64,000 bases of DNA from Lachnospiraceae bacterium (GTDB lineage: Bacteria; Bacillota; Clostridia; Lachnospirales; Lachnospiraceae). Of this stretch, positions 10,768 through 20,509 are shown piece by piece; positions within the stretch are counted from its first letter, which is position 1; every line of letters begins with the position of its first letter. The notes beneath the pieces are model-generated. The model was not told where the DNA came from, ran no database searches, and was given only the letters and a program-made list of their open reading frames with translations. The position numbers and the translations under genes were made by a program. The stretch covers positions 30,453-94,452 of the forward strand of contig JAILIS010000002.1 of the NCBI GenBank assembly GCA_024695145.1, read 5' to 3'.

Positions 10768-12150
10768 TCAGTTTCGTGTGATTCCGTGTTGTCTGTCGAA
10801 TCGCTTTCTGACTATGAGATAGCATATGATATGCGCAAGAAACGTGACAGCCCAGGAAGCCGGGTATGTCAGATACAGATATTTGATCTCGTGAAAACGG
10901 GGAGTCCTGAAAAATGTAAATATCCAGATAAGCCGGAGTCCGCAGGCGCCTATAAGGGATACGATCATCGGAAGTATCGCATAGCCTATACCTCTCAGGC
11001 ATCCGACCATAACATCCATCATCCCGCACAGGAAATACGGCTGACAGATATACATCATCCTGATGATCCCGACGTCGACGACCGCCTCCGAATTGGTATA
11101 GATCGACAGCAGTTCATGCCCGAACATGTATGCCGTGCCTCCGAGTATCAGGCCGGTCAGGAACACGCACACCTGTGCCCTGATCACTATCTTATTGATC
11201 CGCTCAAACGTGCGTGCGCCGACATTTGCGCTTACGAATGATATGGTGGCCTGATAGAAGGAGTTCATGGACATGTACACAAATCCCTCTATGTTCATTG
11301 CCGCGGAATTGCCGGCTACAACTGTTGCTCCGAAACTGTTTACCGATGACTGGATTATTACATTGGAAAATGAGAACAGCATTCCCTGCAGACCGGCGGG
11401 AAATCCGATACCTATAATACGCAGAGCAGTATAACGGTCTATCGAAAGCTTCTTTATCACAAGTCTGAGCGCGCCGCTCTCCGACATGAGACAGCGGATA
11501 ACAAGAATAGCGGATATGACCTGCGAAACCACGGTGGCTGTTGCTACTCCGGCCACATCCATCTTCAGTACTATGACGAAAAACAGGTTTAACAAAACAT
11601 TTACAACCCCTGCAATGCTTAAGTACACCATCGGACGCCTTGTGTCACCCACCGCACGCAGCAGTGCGCTTCCGAAATTGTACAGCATCGATGCCGGCAT
11701 GCCGAGGGAATAGATCCGAAGGTACAGGCTCGCAAGAGACAGCGTTTCTTCGGGGGAACTCATCCATGTGAGTATCTGTTTTGAACATACAAAACCGATG
11801 ACGGCGAGCCCTACCCCGGAAATTAAGCTGATAAGAACCGAAGTATGAACCGTCTTTGTCATCATCTCATCGTTCCGGCTCCCGTAATACCGGGACGCAA
11901 GCACATTGCTTCCTACGGACAGTCCCACGAAAGTGCTTATCATAAGATTGACGAGAGGAACCACCGAGCCCACTGCAGCGAGGGAATTGTCGCCGGCGTA
12001 TTTTCCCACGACGATTATATCAGCCGCATTGAACAGGAGCTGAAGCACGGAGGATAATGCTAAAGGCCCTGTAAACAGAAGCAGTCTGCTTACTATGGGC
12101 CCTGAACACATATCGATTTTATAAGATCCCTTGCTTTTACCGGACAACAT
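10768..12150 (-). CDS. MATE family multidrug/organic cation transporter
   Basis: A 12-TM cation-coupled exporter of the MATE superfamily. The 460-aa protein begins MLSGKSKGSYKIDMCSGPIV and then enters the first MATE repeat (LFTGPLALSSVLQLLFNAADIIVVGKYAG, split here by position about 22-50), with AVGSVVPLVNLM further on. The second repeat starts with ALRIIGIGFPAGLQGMLFS. The start region typical of Clostridia (IDMCxGP) is present. ATG 12150 overlaps the pncB stop by 14 bp and has no SD of its own, so it may be translationally coupled; ATG 12111 is the alternative. The substrate cannot be told. Confidence 0.88.
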   Translation of the reverse strand: MLSGKSKGSYKIDMCSGPIVSRLLLFTGPLALSSVLQLLFNAADIIVVGKYAGDNSLAAVGSVVPLVNLMISTFVGLSVGSNVLASRYYGSRNDEMMTKTVHTSVLISLISGVGLAVIGFVCSKQILTWMSSPEETLSLASLYLRIYSLGMPASMLYNFGSALLRAVGDTRRPMVYLSIAGVVNVLLNLFFVIVLKMDVAGVATATVVSQVISAILVIRCLMSESGALRLVIKKLSIDRYTALRIIGIGFPAGLQGMLFSFSNVIIQSSVNSFGATVVAGNSAAMNIEGFVYMSMNSFYQATISFVSANVGARTFERINKIVIRAQVCVFLTGLILGGTAYMFGHELLSIYTNSEAVVDVGIIRMMYICQPYFLCGMMDVMVGCLRGIGYAILPMIVSLIGACGLRLIWIFTFFRTPRFHEIKYLYLTYPASWAVTFLAHIICYLIVRKRFDRQHGITRN

Positions 12151-13354
12151 TTGTTTCGTGTTCCATCCTCCAGTCGATGCATCGTTTGAGATACTGCACA
12201 TACTCTTCACTCTTGCACATGCTCTTTCCTTCCACGTCCGATATCTTGGCAACATCGCATCCGTTGCAGGCGGTCGTTTTCATTACTATATTAAGAGGCT
12301 CGACATTTGTATCGTTTGCCAGATAGGTTCCTATCCCGAATGCGGTATTCACCCTGTCCTTGTATTTCCTGTTTATCGCAGTGGCCTTCTCAAAGTTCAG
12401 GCTGTCCGAAAACAGCAGTGTCTTTGTCTTCGGGTCAATACCGAGCTTTTCATAATGTTCGATCATCTTGTCGGCCCATTCATACGGACTGCCGCTGTCA
12501 TGCCGCACTCCCGAGAAAAGAGTCGCATATGTCAGCTGGAAATCCTCAAGGAAACAGTCTGTTGTTATCGCATCCGTCAGAGCGGTCCCGTTCAGAACTC
12601 CGTACTCTTTTACCCATGCATCAAGTGCATACCAGTTCGAATAGGCGGGATTGTGTTTGTGATTTCCCTGTCCGACGCACATTATCCACTCATGCGCCAT
12701 CGTGCCTACGGGAACAAGATCATGCTTTTTGGCCAGATAAACGTTACTCGTTCCCACAAACCTGTTCCCGGCAGGAAGCTCTGCATCTGCAAGGGCTGTC
12801 ACCGCAAGTTCCTGGGCCTCTCCGGACAGTCTTCTTCTGGCTCCGAACTCCGAGAACACTCCAAGCTCGTATGTACCGTCCATTATCCCTTTTATCTTTT
12901 CGGCAAGCTTTTCCCTGAAACTTTCAAGCAGCACGTCATAATCGTACGCCATCCTGAAGTATACTTCATTGACTATGGCAAGAGTCGGGATCTCGTACAT
13001 CGACGTGTTAAGCCACGTCCCCTTTGTTTCGATCGTAAGCCCGCTCTCTCCGTCCGAAGAAAACTCAAAATCATCATATCTGGGCTTCCAGAGCCTCAGA
13101 AAATCAACATACGAGCCTTTGATCCATTTGATATTATTGAGATAGGAAAGCTCATCATCGGAAAACCGGAGGTCACAGTACATCCTGATCTGCCGTTTTA
13201 TCTCCTCGACCATCTCCGGTGTGAAGTGTACATCCTTGTTCCGGCATTTGAACGACCATGTCGTCTTGTAATCCGAAAACTGGTGATAGATCGCCTGCCC
13301 CATGGAAAACTTGTAAGCATCGGTTTCAAGAAGGCTTGTGATTATCTGCTGCAT
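12137..13354 (-). CDS. pncB: Nicotinate phosphoribosyltransferase
   Basis: Makes nicotinate mononucleotide from nicotinate and PRPP for NAD salvage. The 405-aa protein begins MQQIITSLLETDAYKFSMGQ, typical of the family. It carries FSGVRHDSGSPYEWADKMIE, with the His expected to be phosphorylated, then TKTLLFSDSLNFEKA and a phosphate-binding FGIGTYLANDT region. The ATG at 13354 has AGGAGG nine bases upstream; the open frame further up lacks this. It lies 37 bp behind the clostripain-like gene and overlaps the MATE gene. Confidence 0.94.
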   Translation of the reverse strand: MQQIITSLLETDAYKFSMGQAIYHQFSDYKTTWSFKCRNKDVHFTPEMVEEIKRQIRMYCDLRFSDDELSYLNNIKWIKGSYVDFLRLWKPRYDDFEFSSDGESGLTIETKGTWLNTSMYEIPTLAIVNEVYFRMAYDYDVLLESFREKLAEKIKGIMDGTYELGVFSEFGARRRLSGEAQELAVTALADAELPAGNRFVGTSNVYLAKKHDLVPVGTMAHEWIMCVGQGNHKHNPAYSNWYALDAWVKEYGVLNGTALTDAITTDCFLEDFQLTYATLFSGVRHDSGSPYEWADKMIEHYEKLGIDPKTKTLLFSDSLNFEKATAINRKYKDRVNTAFGIGTYLANDTNVEPLNIVMKTTACNGCDVAKISDVEGKSMCKSEEYVQYLKRCIDWRMEHETNVVR

Positions 13355-13391
13355 ATGATTTTCCCTCCTGCCTGTATTATACAGACCCCTC

Positions 13392-15803
13392 CTATTTGCA
13401 TACGGGTGACCAGTATTGCTGCTGGTACATATCCGTAAAGACATAAGTTGCTTTTGCCTTTCCCGCATCGACGTCAAGTTTCATGTTCATGATCTCGACA
13501 TCGGGCGAATCAAGCACGAGCGGATCACCGAGATAGAATGTATTATTGTATTTTCCGTTGTAATCATAGTACCTGCATATGAATCTCAGCTCATCCCCCG
13601 CCGCAAGAGCGATCGTATTCTTTGCCACGGTTTCCGTTGCTTCATCGTCATCATAGATAAATCTTGCTCCGGTGATGGTCCCGTCCGGGAATTCATCGGT
13701 AAACGCCAGAAGCAGTTCCGCTCTCTGGCCGTTGAGATATGCCGGAACATATCCGTTTATGCTGTAATTCTTTCCGTTATCTTCCGTATCGGTATGATAA
13801 TACGCAACAAGATGTCCGTTTATCGTCATCCATGTATTGTCAAAATCAGCTATCAGATTGTTATCCTGATCGAATTCAAACGTGTTGTCGAGTCCGAGAT
13901 CGATGAATCCCTCTCCGTCATCGACAAATACGTTCAGGTCGACGGATGACACCTCCTTCCACTGCTCCTCGGACAGCTTGAAGACCTTTTGGCCTTTTGC
14001 GTTATCCACCGGTGTCAGGACGCCTGTTTCAAGACTTCCTGCTGCACCGCTCCTTCCCGTAAGAAGCGAAGCCATAAGACCCCCGAGCATGTCGTTGTAT
14101 CCGCCGTAGCTCTCACCGCCGGAGCCCGCATAATCACTTCCGTACATACTGCCGAAAAGCGATCCGAGAGGAGATCCTGCACCGTCACTGCCGATCTGTC
14201 CGCTCTGCTCGTTCGACGCAAATGCCCTGATACAGTCCGCATATGCACTGTCCATTCCGATCTGCTCATAAGTCTTCACCATCGCACCGGCCTTTGATGC
14301 CTTCTTGTAGGGGAAATAAACCGACAGGCCGTTGGCGTTCGTTATGGACCGCTGGGTTCTGTTGTACTTGACACACGCAGAGAGAGTTTCGGCAAGTTCA
14401 TTACTTTGAGGCGTATCAAGAAGCTTTGCAAAATGTATGAAATCGATCTGGTCGATCTTTGAAGACTGCGCAAATTCCTTGGCCCTGTTTCTGGCATCGG
14501 AAACGGTCATGTATCCGTTCACATCGGATATAAGCTTACTCGTACTTGTGGAGAAACTGTTGAGCTTATCCGGTACCTTCGCGGCGATCTCGGCGAGATC
14601 CGTAACCGACAGGGTTGATTTTTGCCCCGGGCACTTTCTGTCGCAGACACTGACAAAATCATCAACGATGTTCTTACCTATCTGTGTCGTGGGCATGCTC
14701 GTATCTTTAGACAGCTCGGTCAGCCAGTTGGTGTAATACCAGCCCACACCGGGTTCCGTCTCTTCGGAAGCGATCATGTAATCGGCGTAATCCGACAGCA
14801 TCAGCGCGGTCTCAACGGTTGCCATAAGGCACGCATCGAATCCGACAAAATCAAACTTCACTCCGGAATCCGATATTGCCTTCTTGATCCCGGTAAGGCT
14901 CATGGAACCGCTCTGCGGAAACTTTTCGTCATAAGCGTAACCGGACAGGGATCCGCTGCCGTGATCCCACAGTATCAGCTCATTACGGTTGGCCGGAAAG
15001 TTGCTGCTGCAGTATTTAATGAAAGAAGTAAGTGTTGCCGGATCGGACATGGATACATTGCCCATATCTTCTTCAAGCAGTTTGACTCCGCCCCCTTTGA
15101 CCTGATAGATCTGATTGCGGCTCGAGCTCACGATGTTGTTCTTCCACTTCTTACAACCGCCAGTGTACACGATCAAGTTTACGTTTTCCGAAATCGTGGC
15201 CGATGCCATTTCCTGAAGATCCGCCGTTCCCATTCCACTGCGGGATTCAAGATCGGTACCGCACAGGTAGACCATTATCGTGACCATGTCCGCTCCCTGT
15301 CCGACGATCGAAGTGAATTTCGCTCTTGCCGAAGGATCTACACTAGTATCAAGCTGCGGCAAAGTCTCCTGCGATGCCGCGGATTCCTGTTCGTATGATG
15401 AATAGTCACTTGCGGATGTCGTATATCCTCCGAGAAGTGTGGCGAAGATATCGCTCATACCCGGAACTTCGCTTCCGCTACCCTGCGACTGGGCCGGGGC
15501 CTGAGTCTGTGACTGGGACTGAGTCTGTGACTGGTCCTGTCCCGAAAGCTGTCCGGAAGATCCCGCATCCTCGGATCCGCCAAACATCCCTTTTGCCACA
15601 AAAAAGATGACGATTATAACAAGAAACGGCAGAAGTTTGCCCGGTCCGAATCCTCCTCCGGTGCGCATACCGCCTGACGAGCCTGAGCCGGATGAAGCGC
15701 TGTTTACAGGCCTCGGATCGAGCCCGCTGCCCTTCTTTTCCACGCCTACCTTTCCTTCTCCTACTCTCTTGTCTCTGCTTCTTGGTCTGTTGTCGGGTGC
15801 CAT
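13392..15803 (-). CDS. Membrane-anchored clostripain-family (C11) cysteine peptidase
   Basis: An 803-aa protein with a basic cytoplasmic N-terminus (1-50, Ser/Gly-rich), one membrane span (LLPFLVIIVIFFVAKGMF, about 57-74) and a Ser/Gln/Thr-rich linker (about 80-150). The peptidase C11 domain follows. It starts at MVTIMVYLCGTDLESRSGMG, has the catalytic His in ELILWDHGSGSLSGYAYDE, and the catalytic Cys in FVGFDACLMATVE. A C-terminal beta-rich region of about 200 residues may bind substrate or lock the enzyme. Most of the protein should lie outside the cell. Arg-specificity is known for clostripain but is not assured here. Confidence 0.88.
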   Translation of the reverse strand: MAPDNRPRSRDKRVGEGKVGVEKKGSGLDPRPVNSASSGSGSSGGMRTGGGFGPGKLLPFLVIIVIFFVAKGMFGGSEDAGSSGQLSGQDQSQTQSQSQTQAPAQSQGSGSEVPGMSDIFATLLGGYTTSASDYSSYEQESAASQETLPQLDTSVDPSARAKFTSIVGQGADMVTIMVYLCGTDLESRSGMGTADLQEMASATISENVNLIVYTGGCKKWKNNIVSSSRNQIYQVKGGGVKLLEEDMGNVSMSDPATLTSFIKYCSSNFPANRNELILWDHGSGSLSGYAYDEKFPQSGSMSLTGIKKAISDSGVKFDFVGFDACLMATVETALMLSDYADYMIASEETEPGVGWYYTNWLTELSKDTSMPTTQIGKNIVDDFVSVCDRKCPGQKSTLSVTDLAEIAAKVPDKLNSFSTSTSKLISDVNGYMTVSDARNRAKEFAQSSKIDQIDFIHFAKLLDTPQSNELAETLSACVKYNRTQRSITNANGLSVYFPYKKASKAGAMVKTYEQIGMDSAYADCIRAFASNEQSGQIGSDGAGSPLGSLFGSMYGSDYAGSGGESYGGYNDMLGGLMASLLTGRSGAAGSLETGVLTPVDNAKGQKVFKLSEEQWKEVSSVDLNVFVDDGEGFIDLGLDNTFEFDQDNNLIADFDNTWMTINGHLVAYYHTDTEDNGKNYSINGYVPAYLNGQRAELLLAFTDEFPDGTITGARFIYDDDEATETVAKNTIALAAGDELRFICRYYDYNGKYNNTFYLGDPLVLDSPDVEIMNMKLDVDAGKAKATYVFTDMYQQQYWSPVCK

Positions 15804-15834
15804 TTTATCTCTTCCTTTCCTGGTACGTGATCTT

Positions 15835-17748
15835 CTATACGGAGCAGTTAAGTATCATGACCGGTTTATGCTCCATCAGGAACTGCGTCGCGTACTCGGA
15901 CGCCTCCCCGTAATATGCATCGATGTCATTTATGCATGTCTCTTTGGTGCCTTCGCCAAAATCACACTCCGAGTATTTTTCATACAGGCCGGGATATATG
16001 GATGCAAGATTTTCCTTAAGTCCTTCCTGCGTCTTATATATGACCTCAATCCTGTCACTGTTCTCTTTAAATATGCCGAATACGTTCTTTATCTTTTCAA
16101 CGGCTCTGTCGCCGTATTGTGCGAACATACCGAGTCCGACATAAAACATTATCCTGCGTTTTGCAGTCATCCCGTCTGCGGGATCATATGCACTGGCAGG
16201 GCCGCGGCAGTTGCCGGTCACGGTTATCTTGTCTTCCCACACATCCCGTAATTCCCCGCCGGAAAAAGCGGTAAGACATTCGACGTATCTTTCTTTCATC
16301 TCGCTGCTGTGAAGCACTATCTCGTCACATCCCGCCGCCATCGGCGTGCACACATAGGACGGCATGAGCTTTATGGCACGCTCATCATCCGGTCCCACCG
16401 ACTGTGCTTCATATGCCGGTACATAGACAAGCTTCCCGCAGCATCTTTTAAGATTCTTCGTGTAAAACACCTTGTCCACGGCGGTTATCATGTTGTATTC
16501 ATCATAAGGATAGTTTGTGATAATGACGTCAGGATGGCTGTCAAGTATACTCACGTCATGTGTTACACACGCTCCCTCAAGATCTTTCGTATAATATCCG
16601 TCGGGTACACTGTCAGCGGAAGGCACGATCCCGGTCATGTCAGGTGCTATGTCATACTTTGCCGCAGGAAGAATAGTAACATCCCATCCGTCGTCAATGT
16701 ATTTTCCCACCAGGCCGGACATGTTTTTAAAAGCATCGGCACTGTACGTAATAAACAGCGCTCTCCCACCGCTTTGAGTATCCCGCTCTATATCGCTTTG
16801 CGGGCGCAACGTCATGTCTTTCTTATCGAACCTGTATGAAGGCCATTCGAATCCGAAATGCTCCTTCAGCACCTTTACATGCATCTCATAATACGGGTAC
16901 TCATGAGCCCCACCGCTTTTTACCGGCATCATGTAGGAACTGCCGTAGTTCACACCAAGCACCGCATCATAACATGCGGGAACGGGAACGGAGACCGTCT
17001 CAAACGGCAGTCTCAACCCTTCTTTATAGTATTCGACCGGAAATTTATATGCATGATTTCCCATCCACAGCGGATAGAGAGTTATGTATTTTGCATCCTT
17101 CTCGCCAACCTCTCCGAAGAGCTTCTCAAGAAGGCTTCTGAGCTGTGTCAGCACATCGCCCTTTACATCGATGCTGACCCGGCATTTTTTCTCGATCAGT
17201 CTGATATCCTGTTCAAAATCAGATGCCGACATACCGAGGTTTGCCATATCGTTGACAACACCGTATACAAGGCTGACCCTGTCCTCACGATCTTTCTCGT
17301 ATTCATCATCGCCGCTTAAGAAGTCAAGGGGAAAGATGTCGATCCCGAGGGCAAACGGAAGACCGGAATACTTTTTCATATACTCGGGATCGAATCGGTA
17401 GTGATCACTCGATACAACACGGCAGAGCATCTGTTTAAAGTCCCGGTTCGACCTGTAACTGACAATGGAATAATTATCCGGAAGTATATGGGATACATTA
17501 TCTATCAGATACATGTAGTCTTTGCGCTTCATGCATATGTCAACGTCATCATCCCAGGGGATGAATCCCGCATGCCGCACAGCCCCGAGCAGTGTTCCCC
17601 ACTCGGCAAAATATGAAAGGCCGCACTTTGAAAACGCCCTGTCAAGATCGTCGAGTATGGCAAGCTGGGCCGCCCAGGTCCGCTTCACCATCGAAGGGAT
17701 CAGGTAATCACATCTTATCTCTTCTTCATAAAATCTATGGGAAAACAT
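15835..17748 (-). CDS. LicD-family phosphotransferase fused to a GT-B/glycerophosphotransferase-like domain (copy A)
   Basis: A 637-aa two-domain protein. Residues about 30-310 are a LicD nucleotidyltransferase-fold domain with YFAEWGTLLGAVRHAG and FIPWDDDVDICMKRKDY, the metal-binding Asp cluster. LicD relatives move phosphocholine, or in fukutin/FKRP ribitol phosphate, from a CDP carrier to a sugar. Residues about 330-637 resemble the GT-B-like part of CDP-glycerol glycerophosphotransferases (NYPYDEYN, LVYVPAYEAQ). A paralogue lies beside the flagellins. An AAGGAGG SD sits 19 bases from the ATG, unusually far; an in-frame TAA directly precedes the ATG, so no closer start exists upstream. Substrate unknown. 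Confidence 0.75.
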   Translation of the reverse strand: MFSHRFYEEEIRCDYLIPSMVKRTWAAQLAILDDLDRAFSKCGLSYFAEWGTLLGAVRHAGFIPWDDDVDICMKRKDYMYLIDNVSHILPDNYSIVSYRSNRDFKQMLCRVVSSDHYRFDPEYMKKYSGLPFALGIDIFPLDFLSGDDEYEKDREDRVSLVYGVVNDMANLGMSASDFEQDIRLIEKKCRVSIDVKGDVLTQLRSLLEKLFGEVGEKDAKYITLYPLWMGNHAYKFPVEYYKEGLRLPFETVSVPVPACYDAVLGVNYGSSYMMPVKSGGAHEYPYYEMHVKVLKEHFGFEWPSYRFDKKDMTLRPQSDIERDTQSGGRALFITYSADAFKNMSGLVGKYIDDGWDVTILPAAKYDIAPDMTGIVPSADSVPDGYYTKDLEGACVTHDVSILDSHPDVIITNYPYDEYNMITAVDKVFYTKNLKRCCGKLVYVPAYEAQSVGPDDERAIKLMPSYVCTPMAAGCDEIVLHSSEMKERYVECLTAFSGGELRDVWEDKITVTGNCRGPASAYDPADGMTAKRRIMFYVGLGMFAQYGDRAVEKIKNVFGIFKENSDRIEVIYKTQEGLKENLASIYPGLYEKYSECDFGEGTKETCINDIDAYYGEASEYATQFLMEHKPVMILNCSV

Positions 17749-17780
17749 TTAAAAAGACCGACGGGCCCCTCCTTACAACA

Positions 17781-19376
17781 TTACTTGAAAAAAGTACCCA
17801 TGATGCTTCTGCCGAGCTGGGCAAGAATGTTTCCTCCAAGAGTCTTGCCAAAAGATCCTCCGACTTTGCCGCCAATGCTCTTACCGACTTCACGGCCGAC
17901 GGTCCCTGCCGCGGAACTTGCGATCGATCCTGCCGCACTCTTTACTTTGCGTTTCCTTGCGGCTTCTTCACGCTCGGCCGCTTTTCTCTCACGCTCTTTT
18001 TCTTTCTCGGCTTCTTTCTCTGCTTTTGCGGCTTCCTTAGCCTCAGCCGCCGCCTTCTTCTCCGCCTCTTCTTTTTCTTCCTGCTGGCTCTTCAAGCGCT
18101 CAAGGAATTCGTATGCGGAATCGGTCTCTATCGCATCCTTGTATTTTTTATACAGACTGCTGTCAATATAAGACTTCTCTTTTTCACGCTCCGATACAGG
18201 GCCCATGTACGACTGCGGAGGAAGTACTTTGCACCGCTCTACTATTGTCGGGATGCCTTCCTCATCGAGCACCGAGATCAGCGCTTCGCCGACTCCGAGT
18301 TCCATGATCGCGGTCTTTGTATCAAATTCGGGATTGGTCCTGAAAGAGTCCGCAGCCGTCTTGACCGCACGCTCCTCTGAGGGTGTATATGCGTGAAGTG
18401 CGTGCTGGATCTTATTGCCGAGCTGGGCAAGGACCTCATCCGGGATATCCCTCGGATTCTGTGTGCAGAAATAAATACCCACGCCTTTACTTCTGATCAG
18501 TTTTACGATCTGTTCTATCTTCTGCCGCAGTGCCTTTGAAATATCATCAAAGAGAAGATGCGCTTCGTCAAAGAAGAAGATCATCTTCGGACGGTCGGGA
18601 TCTCCGATCTCGGGAAGAGATTCGAATAATTCCGAAAGCAGATACAGAAGGAAAGCCGTATAGAGTTTCGGATCGGAGGCGAGCATGCTTCCGTCAAGAA
18701 CATTGATCACGCCCCTGCCGTCACGGTCTTTCCTTATAAAATCATCAATATTAAACGCGGGCTCGGTAAAGAACTTATCTCCGCCCGATGCCTCAAGCGC
18801 CACAACGCCCCTGATGATAGCTGCAACGCTTTGTTTTGTAACGTTTCCGTAGCTCTTCGATATCTCGGATGCGTTGTCGGATGCATACTGCAGCATAGAT
18901 TTGAGATCCTTGATATCGACAAGCAGCAGATCCTCATCATCCGCCATCTTGAAAAGGCATGTAAGTATATCGGCCTGAGTATCGTTAAGGTTCATGAGCT
19001 TTGCAAGGAGGATCGGTCCCATCTCTGATACCGTTGTGCGAAGAGGTATACCGTCTTTGCAATATATATCCCAGAAGACGGTCGGATAATCCGTATATGA
19101 AAATCCCGCCTCGTCAAGCGCAAATTTCCTGATGCGGTCACGCATATCATCATTATCTTCTCCCGGTGCGCACAGTCCCGACAGGTCACCCTTTATATCG
19201 GCGAGAAAAACAGGAACGCCGGCATCGGAAAAGCTCTCTGCCAGAACTTTCAGCGATGTTGTTTTACCGGTTCCCGTTGCTCCCGCAATGAGACCGTGCC
19301 TGTTCGCCATCTTCGGCAGTATGGAGATCTTCCTGTCCCCGGCGTTTCCGATCCATATCTTATCCTCATAAAACAT
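17781..19376 (-). CDS. HerA-like/DUF853 P-loop ATPase
   Basis: A 531-aa member of the HerA/FtsK-like helicase-translocase group (DUF853, YjgR type). It has Walker A GLIAGATGTGKTTSLKVLAE at about 28-47, FLADIKGDLSG, and Walker B MIFFFDEAHLLFDD near 255. A sensor/arginine-finger region follows (IYFCTQNPRDIPDEVLAQLG). The C-terminal 100 residues are a charged Ala/Lys/Glu-rich helix (about 415-475) and a Gly/Ser-rich tail (SIGGKVGGSFGKTLGGN) that looks like a membrane-interacting or oligomerising end. AGGAGG SD. It heads the run of genes leading to LicD-A, protease, pncB and MATE. Cellular role unknown. Confidence 0.85.
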   Translation of the reverse strand: MFYEDKIWIGNAGDRKISILPKMANRHGLIAGATGTGKTTSLKVLAESFSDAGVPVFLADIKGDLSGLCAPGEDNDDMRDRIRKFALDEAGFSYTDYPTVFWDIYCKDGIPLRTTVSEMGPILLAKLMNLNDTQADILTCLFKMADDEDLLLVDIKDLKSMLQYASDNASEISKSYGNVTKQSVAAIIRGVVALEASGGDKFFTEPAFNIDDFIRKDRDGRGVINVLDGSMLASDPKLYTAFLLYLLSELFESLPEIGDPDRPKMIFFFDEAHLLFDDISKALRQKIEQIVKLIRSKGVGIYFCTQNPRDIPDEVLAQLGNKIQHALHAYTPSEERAVKTAADSFRTNPEFDTKTAIMELGVGEALISVLDEEGIPTIVERCKVLPPQSYMGPVSEREKEKSYIDSSLYKKYKDAIETDSAYEFLERLKSQQEEKEEAEKKAAAEAKEAAKAEKEAEKEKERERKAAEREEAARKRKVKSAAGSIASSAAGTVGREVGKSIGGKVGGSFGKTLGGNILAQLGRSIMGTFFK

Positions 19377-19477
19377 ATCAGACCCTCCTTACATATTCAT
19401 GCATTTTACTAAAACAGCATTATCGTTTATTATATCATACAGGCAGCAAAAAGTTGTCAAAAGAAGGAGAATTGCAG

Positions 19478-20509
19478 ATGAGATATCCCGAATTTCTTAA
19501 AGACGGCGGCAGGATCGGTTTTATCGCACCCAGCTTCGGATGTGCGATCGAACCGTACAGCACTGATTTTGAAAAATCATTAAATTGGTTTAAAGATAAA
19601 GGATACACAACCGTGACCGGTCCAAACTGCTTTCTTGACGAGGGGATCGGCATCAGCAATACACCGGAAAAATGTGCAGAAGAGGCAAATGACTTTTTTT
19701 GTAACGATAAAAGTGACGTGATCATATCATGCGGCGGAGGAGAGCTTATGTGCACGATACTGCCGTATGTTGATTTTGACGCGATAAAAAAAGCCTCCCC
19801 GAAATGGTTCATGGGATACTCCGACAACACCAACCTGACATTTACACTGAACACGATCTGTGACACGGCATCGATCTATTCCGTCTGCGCATCGAAGTTT
19901 TCCGGCGAACACCATCAGTGTGTCGACGATGCATTCGACGTGCTTCGCGGAAGAAAGCTTTTTGTTGCCAATTATGATGAATGGTACAAAGATGTATGGG
20001 GAGCCGATGCACCGGAAGATGAAGATACGGTTGAAATATGTGAATACAGACAGTTTATTTATAACGGTGCCAAACCTTCCGACAGTGTTTCGTTTTCGGG
20101 GAGACTTGTCGGCGGATGCATGGACTGTCTCGTAACGCTTGTCGGAACAAAGTTTGATAAAGCTGCGGAGTTTGCAGAACGCTACAGGGGCGACGGCATA
20201 ATATGGTTTATTGAAAGCTGTGATCTGTCGGTGATGTCAATGACAAGGGCTCTGTGGCAGATGGAAAATGCGGGATGGTTCGCCAATACCGCGGGATTTC
20301 TGATCGGCCGCCCGCTCAGGTTTGATGATACGTTCGGGGACTTCGATCATTATCAGGCCGTTCTGTCGATCCTCGGAAAATACAATGTACCTGTTGTCAT
20401 GGATGTGGACATAGGTCATCAGTTTCCGCAGATGCCCGTGATATCGGGCGCATGTGCAAATGTAAATGCCGCCGGTAACACTCTTGCGATAGATTACTGC
20501 CTGTTGTAA
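19478..20509 (+). CDS. S66 family peptidase (LD-carboxypeptidase-like)
   Basis: Belongs to the MccF/LdcA serine peptidase family that trims cell-wall tetrapeptides or peptide-nucleotide antibiotics. The 343-aa protein has GRIGFIAPSFGCAIEPY at the start, the SCGGGELMCTILPYVDF loop, and the nucleophile Ser in FMGYSDNTNLTF (about 113). The catalytic Glu lies in IIWFIESCD (the family's E) and the His in VDIGHQFPQMPVISG. ATG 19478 has AAGGAG eight bases upstream. The gene is on the plus strand; its 3' end overlaps the convergent gene by 16 bp. Substrate unproven. Confidence 0.88.
   Translation: MRYPEFLKDGGRIGFIAPSFGCAIEPYSTDFEKSLNWFKDKGYTTVTGPNCFLDEGIGISNTPEKCAEEANDFFCNDKSDVIISCGGGELMCTILPYVDFDAIKKASPKWFMGYSDNTNLTFTLNTICDTASIYSVCASKFSGEHHQCVDDAFDVLRGRKLFVANYDEWYKDVWGADAPEDEDTVEICEYRQFIYNGAKPSDSVSFSGRLVGGCMDCLVTLVGTKFDKAAEFAERYRGDGIIWFIESCDLSVMSMTRALWQMENAGWFANTAGFLIGRPLRFDDTFGDFDHYQAVLSILGKYNVPVVMDVDIGHQFPQMPVISGACANVNAAGNTLAIDYCLL

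Noticed and set aside
12131..13438. A 435-codon open frame on the plus strand opposite pncB
   Set aside because: It is antisense to a clearly conserved enzyme, has no SD and its translation is rich in Cys, His, Arg and Ile with no domain. It is a by-product of codon use on the other strand.
15470..15545. Short tandem repeat in the clostripain-like gene
   Set aside because: It is the coding sequence of the Ser/Gln/Thr-rich linker. It is low-complexity protein and not a CRISPR or a regulatory repeat.
19429..19460. Possible promoter of the HerA-like gene (TGTCAA and ATTATA on the plus strand, read on the minus strand)
   Set aside because: The TTGACA-like and TATAAT-like boxes are 20 bp apart (15 bp for a second, weaker -10), outside the normal spacing, so I did not list it as a feature.
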